This document shows positions 43,938 to 53,213 of a stretch of DNA of 64,000 nt, one piece after another. Position numbers and translations under genes: made by a program. Position 1 is the first letter of the stretch. Every line of letters starts with the position of its first letter. Source of the DNA: Clostridiaceae bacterium (GTDB lineage: Bacteria > Bacillota > Clostridia > Lachnospirales > Lachnospiraceae). The stretch lies in the NCBI GenBank assembly GCA_910575795.1, contig CAJTGE010000009.1, forward strand, positions 1 through 64,000, written 5' to 3'. The notes beneath the pieces are model-generated. The model made no database searches. It worked only from the letters and a program-made list of their open reading frames with translations, and was not told the DNA's origin.

Positions 43938-44115
43938 GTAACAGTCCGGGTTATCGGAACTGTTATTTTTTTGCGGGCCGCGCGCCGGGCGGGGGAAACG
44001 CATTCCCCCTGCCCGGCGCGCAATTTGAAGCCTGCATATGCATATAGCTGAAAAGGGGCGTTTTTATGTCATATCGCTCAGCCGCATATCCCATTGAAAA
44101 TTCGTGAGGACCGGA

Positions 44116-44604
44116 TTAATTTTTAGTTATTCTGTTTTTTTCTTTAAATCTGAAAATCAAATTTCCAACATGATAGTGGGGGCATGGCTCTTCATCCAGT
44201 ATGTAATAATTGATGGCGTCTGCCACGAGAATCGCAATCACAGCCACGCCAATCCATATCAGCGAAAATGGCAGGCAGATGACGCCCTGATAATTAAAGG
44301 GCATGCCGCTGTAGTCCCACATTCCGATATGAAGAAAATATTTATCCCAAAGGCCGACCGTCAGCTCAAGCAGAGTCACCACGCAGGCGCCAAGCATCCC
44401 CTGTAAAAGGAGATCCAGATGCCAGGATAGCTCATTGTTAAACTGGTCAAAAATCAAAAACGAAAGACCGCCCATGATGCCGCACAGAGGATGGCTGCAC
44501 CCCAGTCCCCCATGCGACATAGCGCTTTTAAAACATACCTCAATGGCAAGATACGCGGTAAAGCCCACAAAAAACAGAAACAGGCTCTTATAAAAATGTT
44601 TCAT
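44116..44604 (-). CDS. Membrane protein of the ABC_trans_CmpB family
   Basis: The 162-residue protein has four hydrophobic segments (SLFLFFVGFTAYLAIEVCF, ILMG-type segment GIMGGLSFLIF, MLGACVVTLLELTVG, PFSLIWIGVAVIAILVADAI) and the family features HPLCGIMGG, LELTVGLWDKYF, WDYSGMPFNYQGVICLPFSL. Members are annotated as putative ABC transporter permeases, but no ATPase is nearby and function is unknown. ATG 44604 is chosen (MKHFYKSLFLF) because GCGAGG lies upstream and earlier codons look like read-through. Confidence 0.75.
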   Translation of the reverse strand: MKHFYKSLFLFFVGFTAYLAIEVCFKSAMSHGGLGCSHPLCGIMGGLSFLIFDQFNNELSWHLDLLLQGMLGACVVTLLELTVGLWDKYFLHIGMWDYSGMPFNYQGVICLPFSLIWIGVAVIAILVADAINYYILDEEPCPHYHVGNLIFRFKEKNRITKN

Positions 44605-44703
44605 CCCAAAACCTCGCTTATGATTCTTTATTTTGTACAGTATATGCTTTGGGCGCTTCGGATTGGTACTCATCCGGGATGGCAATGGCATAATCGATCA
44701 TCT

Positions 44704-44869
44704 CTAGAGCGTGTTTGAAAATTGCTTTCTGGTAGCTGTGCGTGCCACTTTGTGGGAGATTTGGGCCAAATAAACGCGGCGCAGTGGGCTGCGTTAAGTG
44801 AATTTGGCACAAATATACCGCGAAGTGGGGCGTGCAGATGGCAGGAATGAATTTTCAAACACGCTCTAG
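44704..44869. mobile_element. 166-bp palindromic miniature element, copy 2 of 3
   Basis: Same 166 bp as 19315-19480 but inverted, with a few base changes (for example TTTGGGCCAAATAAACGC). Ends CTAGAGCGTGTTTGAAAATT and AATTTTCAAACACGCTCTAG. It lies 100 bp upstream of the CmpB-type gene. Confidence 0.9.
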
Positions 44870-44954
44870 GGCGATGACGATAAAATAAAAAAATACGGGG
44901 AATGATTTTTCAGGTATTTCATGGCAGAATAGAATTAAAGATGGGAGGCATGCG

Positions 44955-45105
44955 ATGCGTAAATTGAAGGTTTATCCGGACACCTCGGCGGCCAGCTATC
45001 TGTATCAGTTGGACACACCGGAAAAATGAAAGATACGCTGGTTTTCAGAGGAGGCGCCGGGTAAGATGAAACAATCGCGGAATTTATCACCCTGAATCCT
45101 TTTGG
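44955..45105 (+). pseudogene. Remnant of a PIN-domain (VapC-like) gene
   Basis: ATG 44955, with GGGAGG in front, reads MRKLKVYPDTSAASYLYQLD and stops after 24 codons. This matches the start of PIN-domain proteins (K-x-Y-x-D-T-S). Later bits (RWFSEE, ETIAEFITLNP) look like pieces of the same domain in shifted frames. Large parts are deleted. Confidence 0.45.
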
Positions 45106-45920
45106 CAGGCAGGGCAGTACACGCTGCTCCTGCCGCCCACTACAATACGGCAGAGCGTTTCCCCGCATTTCGGGCATGGTTTTCCAGCCTGTCCGTAGAC
45201 CTGCAGGTATGGCGTGTTGCGGTAATCCTGTCCTTTGGTTTCTAAATAGTCCTCCGGCGTTATCCTATTCGTATCAATAAAAAAAGAAATACGTTCCGGG
45301 ATAACTGCCGTAAGCTGTTCCCATTCGTCCATATTCAGGCTGTTTGCCGGACGCGCCGGATAGATCCCCGCAGTAAACAGAATTTCGTCAGAATAGATAT
45401 TTCCTATGCCTGCGATAATGTGCTGATCCAGCAGGCATTCTTTTATGGCTTTCCTCCGTTTCCCCAGGCGGCTGCTCAAATATGCGGCGGTAAGCTCCTC
45501 ATCCAGCGGCTCTGCCCCTAATTTGCGGATCCCGCTGTACGTGTCAGCCTCGTCTTTTCCGAGGAGCCAGAACCGCCCGAAACGGCGCGTGTCAGAAAAA
45601 CGCAGTTCTTTGCCGCTGTTCAGGCTGAAAATGACGTGCGTATGTTTTTCTTCCGGGCAGCCGGCGGGGGTAATCAGAAGGCAGCCTGTCATTCGTAAAT
45701 GCAGGATCATACGGTCGCCGCTGTCTAGGTGGACAGAGAGAAATTTCCCCCTGCGCGTCAAGTGTGAGATGGTCTGTCCTGTCAGCCGCCCGCAAAATTC
45801 GCGGGCCGCCGGGTAAGCCGTCACTTCCGGGCGTTTTACCGTTACATGTTGAATCGTAAGCCCCTGTATCTGCGGCTCAATGACTCGCTTAATGGTTTCT
45901 ACTTCAGGTAATTCAGGCAT
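45087..45920 (-). CDS. mutM: Formamidopyrimidine-DNA glycosylase (Fpg/MutM family)
   Basis: The 277-residue product starts MPELPEVETIKRVIEPQIQG with the catalytic Pro2 and Glu3 of Fpg/Nei glycosylases. The conserved Lys lies in RRGKFLSVHLDSGDRMILHL. ECLLDQHIIAGIGNIYSDEI is the helix-two-turn-helix DNA-binding motif, and the C-terminal zinc finger is CPKCGETLCRI...VYCPACQ. It removes oxidised purines such as 8-oxoguanine and nicks the abasic site. The first-strand motif differs slightly from typical MutM (VETIKR rather than VETVRR), so it may be a paralogue. Stand-alone gene here. Confidence 0.92.
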   Translation of the reverse strand: MPELPEVETIKRVIEPQIQGLTIQHVTVKRPEVTAYPAAREFCGRLTGQTISHLTRRGKFLSVHLDSGDRMILHLRMTGCLLITPAGCPEEKHTHVIFSLNSGKELRFSDTRRFGRFWLLGKDEADTYSGIRKLGAEPLDEELTAAYLSSRLGKRRKAIKECLLDQHIIAGIGNIYSDEILFTAGIYPARPANSLNMDEWEQLTAVIPERISFFIDTNRITPEDYLETKGQDYRNTPYLQVYGQAGKPCPKCGETLCRIVVGGRSSVYCPACQKDSG

Positions 45921-46138
45921 TTTTTTCCTTTCTCTGTGTGATCAGGCTTCTGGCTGGCTTTCGCGCTTCCCCGTGATAAGAGTAGTAATGAACCATCACA
46001 GGAGGAGCGTCAAAGGGAAGCTGCATGGCGTCATCATCCCTCAATAGCCAAGCCCGCCTTTACCAACCATTCCAACGGACCTTATTTTCCGCGGTCGCCC
46101 TGATCTGCGCGGGCAGTTCGGCATCCTTGTCCGGATAG

Positions 46139-46304
46139 CTAGAGCGTGTTTGAAAATTCATTCCTGGCATCTGCACGCCCCACTTCGCGGTATATTTGTG
46201 CCAAATTCACTTAACGTAGCCCACTACGCCGCGTTCATTTGGCACAAATCTCCCACAAAGTGGCACGCACAGCTACCAGAAAGCAATTTTCAAACACGCT
46301 CTAG
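46139..46304. mobile_element. 166-bp palindromic miniature element, copy 3 of 3
   Basis: Nearly identical to 19315-19480, with one base difference noted (CTTAACGTAGCCCACT versus CTTAACGCAGCCCACT) and in the same orientation, showing recent spread. Flanked by CTAG on both sides. It sits in a gene-poor stretch between mutM and tRNA-Leu; the 218 bp between mutM and the element hold only a short remnant-like minus-strand open stretch. Confidence 0.92.
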
Positions 46305-46473
46305 GAACAACCAGGGCAGGAAGATAATAGATGTCAGGGACAGGCAGTCTTAAACATTACCTGCTGCTGCGTTTTCGGATCCTGATTCTGTGAGGATACG
46401 GTTCATAGAAAAAACAACAAAAAAATAAACGCACCGAAACCCGATCATTCAAGTTTTCAATACGTTTTAAAAG

Positions 46474-46556
46474 TGCCGGCTGCGGGACTTGAACCCGCAC
46501 GGTGTTGCCACCAATGGATTTTGAGTCCACCTCGTCTGCCATTCCGACAAGCCGGC
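46474..46556 (-). tRNA. tRNA-Leu (CAA)
   Basis: The 83-nt minus-strand cloverleaf is GCCGGCTTGTCGGAATGGCA at the 5' side, with anticodon stem-loop GTGGA-CTCAAAA-TCCAT (anticodon CAA), a variable arm TGGTGGCAACACC and T-loop GGTTCAAGTCC before GCCGGCA. The long variable arm is the class II feature of Leu tRNAs. Confidence 0.95.
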
Positions 46557-47007
46557 ATTTTTACTAAGCTATTTTATATTACCAAATCTTCAGGGGAATT
46601 GCAACTGTTTTTTTGCTTTTAGCCAAGAGATTTTAGCCAGGGATTTGTAACAGTTCAGGGCCATCTGAATTGTTACGGAGATTAGGCTTATGTGCGGTTC
46701 AATATCATGATGTCGGGGGCAAAAGGTCTTTTGACCCCTTTGATACCGGATTGCTCCGCACTTTGCGCTCCCGCAATCCTCAAAAACATTCAAAATCCGC
46801 CCTGATCACACCCACCAGCCCGCGCCCGCGCCGCCACCGTATTTTTCAACGATCAGCGGCAACAGACAAAGCTCAAAACAACAACTCGCACACATGCAGA
46901 AAATCAGAGATTGAAAAAACGCCCATAATATTGTATGATAAACGAAACCGGCAGGCAGGCCGCCTTTGGCCGGCTTTGCGAACACATTGCATATGGAGGT
47001 GAATACC
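46557..47007. other. Gene-poor stretch with one REP-like hairpin
   Basis: 450 bp between tRNA-Leu and the zinc-finger protein gene. It holds the palindrome at 46647-46676 and no supportable gene. The final RBS GGAGGTG (46996-47002) belongs to the next gene. Confidence 0.45.
46647..46676. repeat. REP-like hairpin of the CNGTTCAG family
   Basis: GTAACAGTTCAG (46647-46658) pairs with CTGAATTGTTAC (46665-46676), 12 bp with one G-T pair. Confidence 0.6.
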
Positions 47008-47346
47008 GTGACTTGTCAGGAAGCGGAGCGCATGGTGACGCCCTATATAAACGACAATCTGTCCGGAGAAGAAGTGGACGCGTTTCTGCATCATCTGGAG
47101 ACGTGCAAAAACTGCCAGGAGGAGCTTGAGATCTATTTTATGGTAGATGTGGGCTTAAAACAGCTTGACAGGGATTCCGGGGCGTTTGACATCGCCGGGG
47201 CGCTGAAGGAGAGAATTGAGGACTCCTATGCAAGAGTGGGCCGTCTGAGGACGCTTAAGACGTTAAGCTATGCGGTGCGGACGCTGGCGGCCATGGCTGT
47301 GGCTGTGACAGTTCTTCTGCAGTTTCGGATCTGGCTTTGGCCGTGA
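47008..47346 (+). CDS. Membrane-anchored zf-HC2 (anti-sigma-like) protein
   Basis: The 112-residue product starts at GTG 47008 behind GGAGGTG and begins MTCQEAERMVTPYINDNLSG. It contains the H-x3-C-x2-C zinc motif HHLETCKNCQEEL of anti-sigma factor zinc fingers, a helical middle and one C-terminal membrane helix (LAAMAVAVTVLLQFRIW). Such proteins usually hold an ECF sigma factor; no sigma gene lies next to it. It precedes polA by 53 bp and may share its transcript. Confidence 0.75.
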   Translation: MTCQEAERMVTPYINDNLSGEEVDAFLHHLETCKNCQEELEIYFMVDVGLKQLDRDSGAFDIAGALKERIEDSYARVGRLRTLKTLSYAVRTLAAMAVAVTVLLQFRIWLWP

Positions 47347-47399
47347 CGCGCGGCTGTTTGCCGGGGCGGCCCGGCCGGAAAAATGAGGAGACAGGAAAA

Positions 47400-50072
47400 A
47401 TGGGCAAAATCGTATTGATAGACGGGCACAGTATCTTAAACCGCGCCTTTTACGGCGTGCCGGAGCTGACGAATTCGGAGGGGCTTCACACGAACGCGGT
47501 ATACGGCTTTTTGAATATTATGTTCCGGGTGCTGGAGGATGAGAAGGCGGATTATCTGGCGGTGGCGTTTGATTTGAAGGAACCGACCTTCCGCCACAAG
47601 ATGTTTGAGGCGTATAAGGGAACCAGAAAGCCGATGCCGGAGGAGCTGCGGGAGCAGGTTCCGCTGATTAAAGAGGTTCTGGCTTCGATGGGAATACCTC
47701 TGCTTACAAAGCCGGGGTATGAGGCGGACGATATCCTTGGGACCGTGGCCAGGCGGTGCGCGCAGGAAGGGGCGGATGTCTCGATTGTGTCCGGCGACCG
47801 CGATCTCTTACAGCTTGCGGATGAGCGGATCAAGATCCGCATGCCGCGGACATCAAAGGGCGTTACGCAGATAAAGGATTACTATCCGGAGGATGTAAAG
47901 CGGGAGTATCAGGTGACGCCAAAGGAATTCATTGACGTAAAGGCCCTGATGGGCGATGCGTCAGACAATATTCCCGGCGTGCCGGCCATTGGGGAGAAGA
48001 CGGCGACGAGCCTGATTGCCGCCTATGGTTCCATTGAAAATGCGTATGCCCATATAGATGAGGTGAAGCCGCCAAGGGCCCGGAAGGCGCTTGGCGAGCA
48101 TTATGATATGGCAAGGCTCTGCAAGGAGCTGGCCACGATCTGCACGGACTGTGCGGTTGACTTTTCGCTGGAGGAGGCAAAAGTCGGAAACCTGTTTACG
48201 CCGGAGGCGTACCGCCATATGAAGCGCCTGGAGTTTAAATCGCTTCTCCAGAAATTCGGGCAGGACGCGGTTTCAGAAGAAGGGATTGAGACGAAATTCT
48301 GCCTGATATCGGAGCTTTCCGCGGCGGAGGCGGTGTTTGAGAAAGCCCTTAAGGGGCCGGAGGCCGGCGCGCAGCTCGTGACAGAGGATGGGGAGGTGGA
48401 GGCGCTGGCGCTCTGCCTTGGCGAGGAGGAGATCTATGCGATCCCGGCGTCGGGCTTTATGACAGGGGCGTATCTGGCGGGGAAGCTGGAGGAGATCTGC
48501 CGGAGCGCGCCGCGGGTCAGCGCGCTGGATTTGAAGGCGCAGCTTCCGTATCTGAAGAGCCGGGACCGGACCGTGGCGGACGGGCTGAGGAATATGGACG
48601 GCGGCGAGGCGCTTTTTGACGCCGGGGTGGCGGGGTACCTGCTCAATCCCTTAAAGGATACCTACGGCTATGATGATCTGGCCAGGGATTACCTGGGGAT
48701 GACGGTTCCGTCCAGGGCGGATCTGCTGGGAAAGACGTCCTTTAAGGAAGCGTTTGCGGCCGGGGATGAGAAGGCAAAAACCGTTGTCTGCTACATGGGC
48801 TATGTGGCCTATAAGAGCCGGGCGGCGCTGGAGGGGCGGCTTTTAAAGGCCGGCATGAGGAAGCTGTTTTATGAGATCGAGATGCCGGTGATCTACAGCC
48901 TGTACCATATGGAGGAGGAGGGAATCACGGTCCGGCGCGAGGAGCTTAAGGCGTACGGGGAACGCCTCAAGGTGCAGATAGAACGGCTGGAGCAGGAGAT
49001 CTACGCGGACACGGGCTGTGAATTTAATATCAATTCCCCCAAGCAGCTCGGTGAAATTTTGTTCGGGAAAATGAAAATGCCGGGCGGGAAGAAGACGAAG
49101 ACCGGCTACTCCACGGCGGCGGATGTGCTGGAAAAGCTGGCGCCGGATTATCCGGTGGTGAGGAAGATCCTGGATTACCGCCAGGTGGCGAAGCTGAAAT
49201 CCACGTATGCGGACGGCCTGGCCGCCTTTATCCGGGAGGACGGGCGGATCCACGGGACGTTTAACCAGACGATCACCGCCACGGGCCGCATCAGCAGCGC
49301 GGAGCCGAACCTCCAGAATATCCCGGTGCGCATGGAGCTGGGGCGGGAGATAAGACGGCTGTTTGTGCCCGCTAAAGGGTGCGTCCTCGTGGACGCAGAT
49401 TACTCGCAGATTGAGCTGCGCGTGCTGGCCCATATGTCAGGGGACGAGAACCTGATCGGCGCGTACCAGAAGGCGGAGGACATCCACGCCATTACGGCCT
49501 CGGAGGTGTTCCACGTCCCGCTTTCCGAGGTGACGCCGCTGCTGCGCAGAAATGCCAAGGCGGTCAATTTTGGGATTGTGTACGGCATCAGCGCCTTTGG
49601 CCTTAGCGAGGACTTAAGCATATCGAGGAAGGAAGCGCTTGACTATATTAACCGCTATTTTGAGACTTACCCGCAGGTCAAAAAATTCCTGGACGGCCTG
49701 GTGGAGAGCGGGAAGGAATGCGGCTATGTGGAGACGATGTTCGGCCGCCGCAGGCCCATACCGGAGTTAAAATCCACGAATTTCATGCAGCGCTCCTTTG
49801 GCGAGCGGGCGGCCATGAATTCGCCGATCCAGGGGACGGCGGCGGATATCATCAAGATCGCCATGATACGGGTGGATCAAAGGCTGCGAAAGGAGGGCTT
49901 CCTCTCGCGGCTGGTGCTGCAGGTCCACGACGAGCTTTTGATCGAGACGAGGAAGGAAGAGCTTGAGGGCGTAAAGCGGATCCTCGAGGAGGAGATGAAG
50001 GGGGCCGTAAGCCTTAAGGTGGCCCTGGAGATCGATATGAAAACAGGGAATTCCTGGTTTGAGACGAAATAG
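47400..50072 (+). CDS. polA: DNA polymerase I
   Basis: The 890-residue product fills gaps and removes RNA primers in replication and repair. The 5'-nuclease domain spans 1-290 (KIVLIDGHSILNRAFYG, YEADDILGTVARR, VSGDRDLLQLA, DASDNIPGVPAIGEKTA). Residues 310-490 are a vestigial 3'-5' exonuclease domain lacking the D-x-E motif (LVTEDGEVEALALCLG), so no proofreading is expected. The polymerase domain has motif A VDADYSQIELRVLAHMSGDE, motif B RRNAKAVNFGIVYGISAFG and motif C LQVHDELLIE. Start ATG 47400 gives MGKIVLIDGHS; upstream in-frame codons overlap the previous gene. Confidence 0.97.
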   Translation: MGKIVLIDGHSILNRAFYGVPELTNSEGLHTNAVYGFLNIMFRVLEDEKADYLAVAFDLKEPTFRHKMFEAYKGTRKPMPEELREQVPLIKEVLASMGIPLLTKPGYEADDILGTVARRCAQEGADVSIVSGDRDLLQLADERIKIRMPRTSKGVTQIKDYYPEDVKREYQVTPKEFIDVKALMGDASDNIPGVPAIGEKTATSLIAAYGSIENAYAHIDEVKPPRARKALGEHYDMARLCKELATICTDCAVDFSLEEAKVGNLFTPEAYRHMKRLEFKSLLQKFGQDAVSEEGIETKFCLISELSAAEAVFEKALKGPEAGAQLVTEDGEVEALALCLGEEEIYAIPASGFMTGAYLAGKLEEICRSAPRVSALDLKAQLPYLKSRDRTVADGLRNMDGGEALFDAGVAGYLLNPLKDTYGYDDLARDYLGMTVPSRADLLGKTSFKEAFAAGDEKAKTVVCYMGYVAYKSRAALEGRLLKAGMRKLFYEIEMPVIYSLYHMEEEGITVRREELKAYGERLKVQIERLEQEIYADTGCEFNINSPKQLGEILFGKMKMPGGKKTKTGYSTAADVLEKLAPDYPVVRKILDYRQVAKLKSTYADGLAAFIREDGRIHGTFNQTITATGRISSAEPNLQNIPVRMELGREIRRLFVPAKGCVLVDADYSQIELRVLAHMSGDENLIGAYQKAEDIHAITASEVFHVPLSEVTPLLRRNAKAVNFGIVYGISAFGLSEDLSISRKEALDYINRYFETYPQVKKFLDGLVESGKECGYVETMFGRRRPIPELKSTNFMQRSFGERAAMNSPIQGTAADIIKIAMIRVDQRLRKEGFLSRLVLQVHDELLIETRKEELEGVKRILEEEMKGAVSLKVALEIDMKTGNSWFETK

Positions 50073-50111
50073 GGCGGCGGTTTCCGTTGTCAGGGAAGGA
50101 ATAGAAGAATT

Positions 50112-50693
50112 ATGAAAATCATCAGTCTGACCGGGGGCGTCGGCTCCGGCAAAAGCGAGGTTTTAAAGCTTCTGCGCGAGGAGTACGGCGCGGAGGTGAT
50201 CGTAGCGGATCAGGTGGCCCACCAGCTCATGGAGCCGGGGAAAAAGGGATATAAGCGCGTGGTGGAGGCCCTGGGGGACTCCTTTTTGAACGCGGACGGC
50301 AGCATTGACCGCGGAGAGCTTGCGAAACTGATTTTCCAGGATAAGGAGGCGGTCGCCAAAATGAATGCGATCATCCACCCCATGGCCTGGAAGGAGATCG
50401 GGTATGCGATTACGCATTCCGATAAAAACCTGATCGTGGTGGAGGCGGCTCTGTTTGACGAGGAGCACAACGCCATGTTTGATGAGATCTGGTATGTCCG
50501 GGCCGAGCGGGAGACGCGGATCCGCCGCCTGATGGAGGGCCGGGGATACACGAGGCAGAAGTGCCTGGAAATCATGGCGAACCAGGCGTCCGAGGAGGAG
50601 TATGGGGCGCTGGCGGATCATGTGCTGGACAATAACGGGACAGTGGGGGAGCTGCGCTCCCTCCTTGCGCGGCTGCTGGAGGAGGATTCATAA
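50112..50693 (+). CDS. coaE: Dephospho-CoA kinase
   Basis: The 193-residue product catalyses the last step of coenzyme A synthesis. P-loop MKIISLTGGVGSGKSEVLKL, VIVADQVAHQLMEPGKKGYK with the substrate-binding Asp, and RGELAKLIFQDKEAVAKMNA are family marks, as is the AERETRIRRLMEGRGYT lid. It sits 39 bp after polA, the standard Clostridial order. Confidence 0.95.
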   Translation: MKIISLTGGVGSGKSEVLKLLREEYGAEVIVADQVAHQLMEPGKKGYKRVVEALGDSFLNADGSIDRGELAKLIFQDKEAVAKMNAIIHPMAWKEIGYAITHSDKNLIVVEAALFDEEHNAMFDEIWYVRAERETRIRRLMEGRGYTRQKCLEIMANQASEEEYGALADHVLDNNGTVGELRSLLARLLEEDS

Positions 50694-50694
50694 C

Positions 50695-51492
50695 ATGCGG
50701 ATGGTGAGTATTGCGAGCGGCAGCAGCGGAAATTGTATTTACATAGGAAGCGAAAAGACGCATATCCTGGTGGACGCCGGGATCAGCAACAAACGGATCG
50801 AAAAGGGACTGAATGAGCTTGGCGTCAAGGGAAGCGAGCTGAACGGAGTCCTGATCACCCATGAGCATTCGGACCACATAAAGGGCCTGGGGGTCCTGGC
50901 CCGCAAATACGGGCTCCCGATCTACAGCGCAAAGGAGACGCTTAAGGAGATAAGCGGTGTGAAAAGCCTGGGCGATTTTCCAAAGGAGCTCTTCTGCCCG
51001 ATCTGTCCGGATGTGGATTTCATGATCGGGGATCTGGAGATCAAACCGTTTCGGATCGATCACGACGCGGCCAATCCGGTGGCGTACCGGATCCAGCACG
51101 GCAGAAAGTCAGCGGCGGTGGCCACGGATATGGGGCATTATTCCCAATATATCATTGATCATCTGCAGGGCCTTGACGCGGTTCTGCTGGAATCGAACCA
51201 TGACGTGCGGATGCTGGAAGCCGGGCCGTACCCTTACTATTTAAAGAGACGGATTCTCGGGGATCACGGCCATTTATCGAATGAGACGGCGGGGCGGCTT
51301 TTGAACTGTATCCTGCACGACAATTTAAAGCATATTTTTCTGGGCCATTTAAGTAAGGAAAATAATTATGAGGAGCTGGCCTATGAGACGGTGCGGTTTG
51401 AGATCACGCAGGGAGACGGGCCGTATACGGCGGCTGATTTCCCCATCAGCGTGGCGAGGCGCGATGAGATGTCCGGGATTGTTACGATTTAA
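50695..51492 (+). CDS. walJ: Metallo-beta-lactamase-fold exonuclease-like protein WalJ/YycJ
   Basis: The 265-residue product begins MRMVSIASGSSGNCIYIGSE and carries the metal-binding THEHSDHIKGLGVL and the later HDAANPVAY, DMGHYSQY and ESNHD motifs of the WalJ family. WalJ is a cytoplasmic 5'-3' exonuclease-like protein linked to DNA repair and cell-wall regulation in Firmicutes. The start overlaps the coaE end region with one base between stop and ATG (GGAGGAGG upstream), so the two are coupled. Confidence 0.9.
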   Translation: MRMVSIASGSSGNCIYIGSEKTHILVDAGISNKRIEKGLNELGVKGSELNGVLITHEHSDHIKGLGVLARKYGLPIYSAKETLKEISGVKSLGDFPKELFCPICPDVDFMIGDLEIKPFRIDHDAANPVAYRIQHGRKSAAVATDMGHYSQYIIDHLQGLDAVLLESNHDVRMLEAGPYPYYLKRRILGDHGHLSNETAGRLLNCILHDNLKHIFLGHLSKENNYEELAYETVRFEITQGDGPYTAADFPISVARRDEMSGIVTI

Positions 51493-51507
51493 GGAGGAAC
51501 AGGCGGT

Positions 51508-51780
51508 ATGAGCAAGATTATTATTACAATAGTAGGAAAGGACCGGGTGGGCATTGTTGCCAAAACCTGCAACTATCTGGCGGATAACCAGATGAATATC
51601 CTGGATATCACACAGACGATCCTGCAGGATTATTTTAATATGATGATGATCGTGGATATTTCCAGGGCGGAGAAATCCTTTGACGATATGGCGAGGGAGC
51701 TGTCTGAGGTAGGGGAGTCGATCGGCGTGGCGATACGCTGTCAGAGGGAGGAAATCTTTACCAGCATGCACCGGATTTGA
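51508..51780 (+). CDS. ACT-domain regulatory protein (UPF0237)
   Basis: The 90-residue product is one ACT domain: IIITIVGKDRVGIVAKTCNY with the ligand-binding G-x-D-R-x-G-I-V turn, LDITQTILQDYFNMMMIVDI and a closing strand. It pairs with the UPF0210 gene 33 bp later, a constant arrangement in Clostridia. Likely binds an amino acid or nucleotide effector and controls its partner (inference). Confidence 0.92.
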   Translation: MSKIIITIVGKDRVGIVAKTCNYLADNQMNILDITQTILQDYFNMMMIVDISRAEKSFDDMARELSEVGESIGVAIRCQREEIFTSMHRI

Positions 51781-51813
51781 CGGGCGGCAGACGCAGAAAG
51801 GACGGAACATCAA

Positions 51814-53178
51814 ATGATTAATATTTCGGAGGTACTGGAAACCAACAATATGGTCGCGCATGAGAAGCTGGATGTGCGCACGATTACTATGGGAATCAGC
51901 CTTCTGGACTGCGCGGACAGCGATTTAAACCGGATGAACGCCAGAATTTACAATAAGATCACGACCTTTGCCAGGGATCTGGTTTCCACCGGGGACGCGA
52001 TTGGGCGCGAGTTCGGCGTGCCGATTGTCAATAAACGGATTTCGGTGACGCCGGCTGCGCTGGTTGGCGGAAACGCGTGCAAGGATTCCGCTGATTTTGT
52101 GGAGGTGGCGAAGACGCTCGATAAGGCGGCCAAAGAGGTAGGGGTGAATTTTATCGGAGGCTATTCGGCGCTGGTATCCAAGGGCATGACCCCGGCGGAC
52201 GAGCGGCTGATCCGCTCCATCCCGCAGGCCATGGCCTCAACGGAGCGGGTGTGCAGCTCGGTCAATGTGGCTTCCACAAAGACGGGCCTGAATATGGACG
52301 CCGTGCGCCTGATGGGGGAGATTGTCCTTAAGACGGCTGAGGCCACGAAGGAGCAGGATTCCCTGGGATGCGCCAAGCTTGTGATTTTCTGCAACGCGCC
52401 GGATGACAACCCGTTTATGGCAGGCGCGTTCCACGGGGTTACGGAGGCAGACGCGATCATCAATGTCGGCGTCAGCGGCCCGGGCGTGGTGAAGACCGCG
52501 CTTGAGAGGGTGCGCGGCGAGAGCTTTGAGGTTCTCTGCGAGACGATCAAAAAGACGGCCTTTAAGATCACGCGCGTGGGCCAGCTTGTCGCGCAGGAGG
52601 CGTCCAAGCGCTTACATGTCCCGTTCGGGATTATCGATCTGTCCCTGGCGCCGACTCCGGCTGTGGGAGACAGCGTGGCGGGGATCCTGGAGGAGATCGG
52701 CCTGGAGCGCAGCGGCGCGCCGGGGACCACGGCGGCCCTGGCAATGCTGAATGATCAGGTGAAAAAGGGCGGGATCATGGCCTCTTCGTATGTGGGGGGA
52801 TTGAGCGGCGCGTTTATTCCGGTCAGCGAGGATCAGGGGATGATCGACGCGGTTTCAGAGGGCGCGCTTACGCTTGAAAAACTGGAGGCCATGACGTGCG
52901 TCTGCTCCGTGGGGCTTGATATGATTGCCATTCCGGGAAATACGAAGGCGGCGACGATTTCGGGTATCATCGCGGATGAGGCGGCGATCGGCATGGTGAA
53001 CCAGAAGACGACGGCTGTGAGGCTGATCCCGGTGATCGGGAAGGATGTGGGGGATACGGCGGAGTTTGGCGGGCTTTTGGGGTATGCGCCGATTATGCCG
53101 GTGAACCGTTTTGCGTGCGATGCATTTGTGGGGCGCGAGGGGAGGATTCCGGCGCCGGTGCATAGTTTTAAAAATTAG
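51814..53178 (+). CDS. UPF0210/PFL family protein (DUF711)
   Basis: The 454-residue product matches DUF711: [60 protein letters not shown] and the closing [20 protein letters not shown]. The structure is related to glycyl-radical (PFL) enzymes but the glycyl radical loop is not essential here, and the activity is unknown. Companion of the ACT gene upstream. Highly conserved and full length. Confidence 0.93.
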   Translation: MINISEVLETNNMVAHEKLDVRTITMGISLLDCADSDLNRMNARIYNKITTFARDLVSTGDAIGREFGVPIVNKRISVTPAALVGGNACKDSADFVEVAKTLDKAAKEVGVNFIGGYSALVSKGMTPADERLIRSIPQAMASTERVCSSVNVASTKTGLNMDAVRLMGEIVLKTAEATKEQDSLGCAKLVIFCNAPDDNPFMAGAFHGVTEADAIINVGVSGPGVVKTALERVRGESFEVLCETIKKTAFKITRVGQLVAQEASKRLHVPFGIIDLSLAPTPAVGDSVAGILEEIGLERSGAPGTTAALAMLNDQVKKGGIMASSYVGGLSGAFIPVSEDQGMIDAVSEGALTLEKLEAMTCVCSVGLDMIAIPGNTKAATISGIIADEAAIGMVNQKTTAVRLIPVIGKDVGDTAEFGGLLGYAPIMPVNRFACDAFVGREGRIPAPVHSFKN

Positions 53179-53213
53179 CGGGATGACCGTGATTTGAGGC
53201 GGATCGTAGAAGA

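Noticed and set aside
46139..46304. 67-residue protein in the 166-bp element
   Set aside because: The same open frame appears in all copies because it is the hairpin read through; no RBS.
51814..53178. True pyruvate formate-lyase
   Set aside because: Length and motifs fit UPF0210/DUF711; no glycyl-radical motif RVSGY near the C-terminus.
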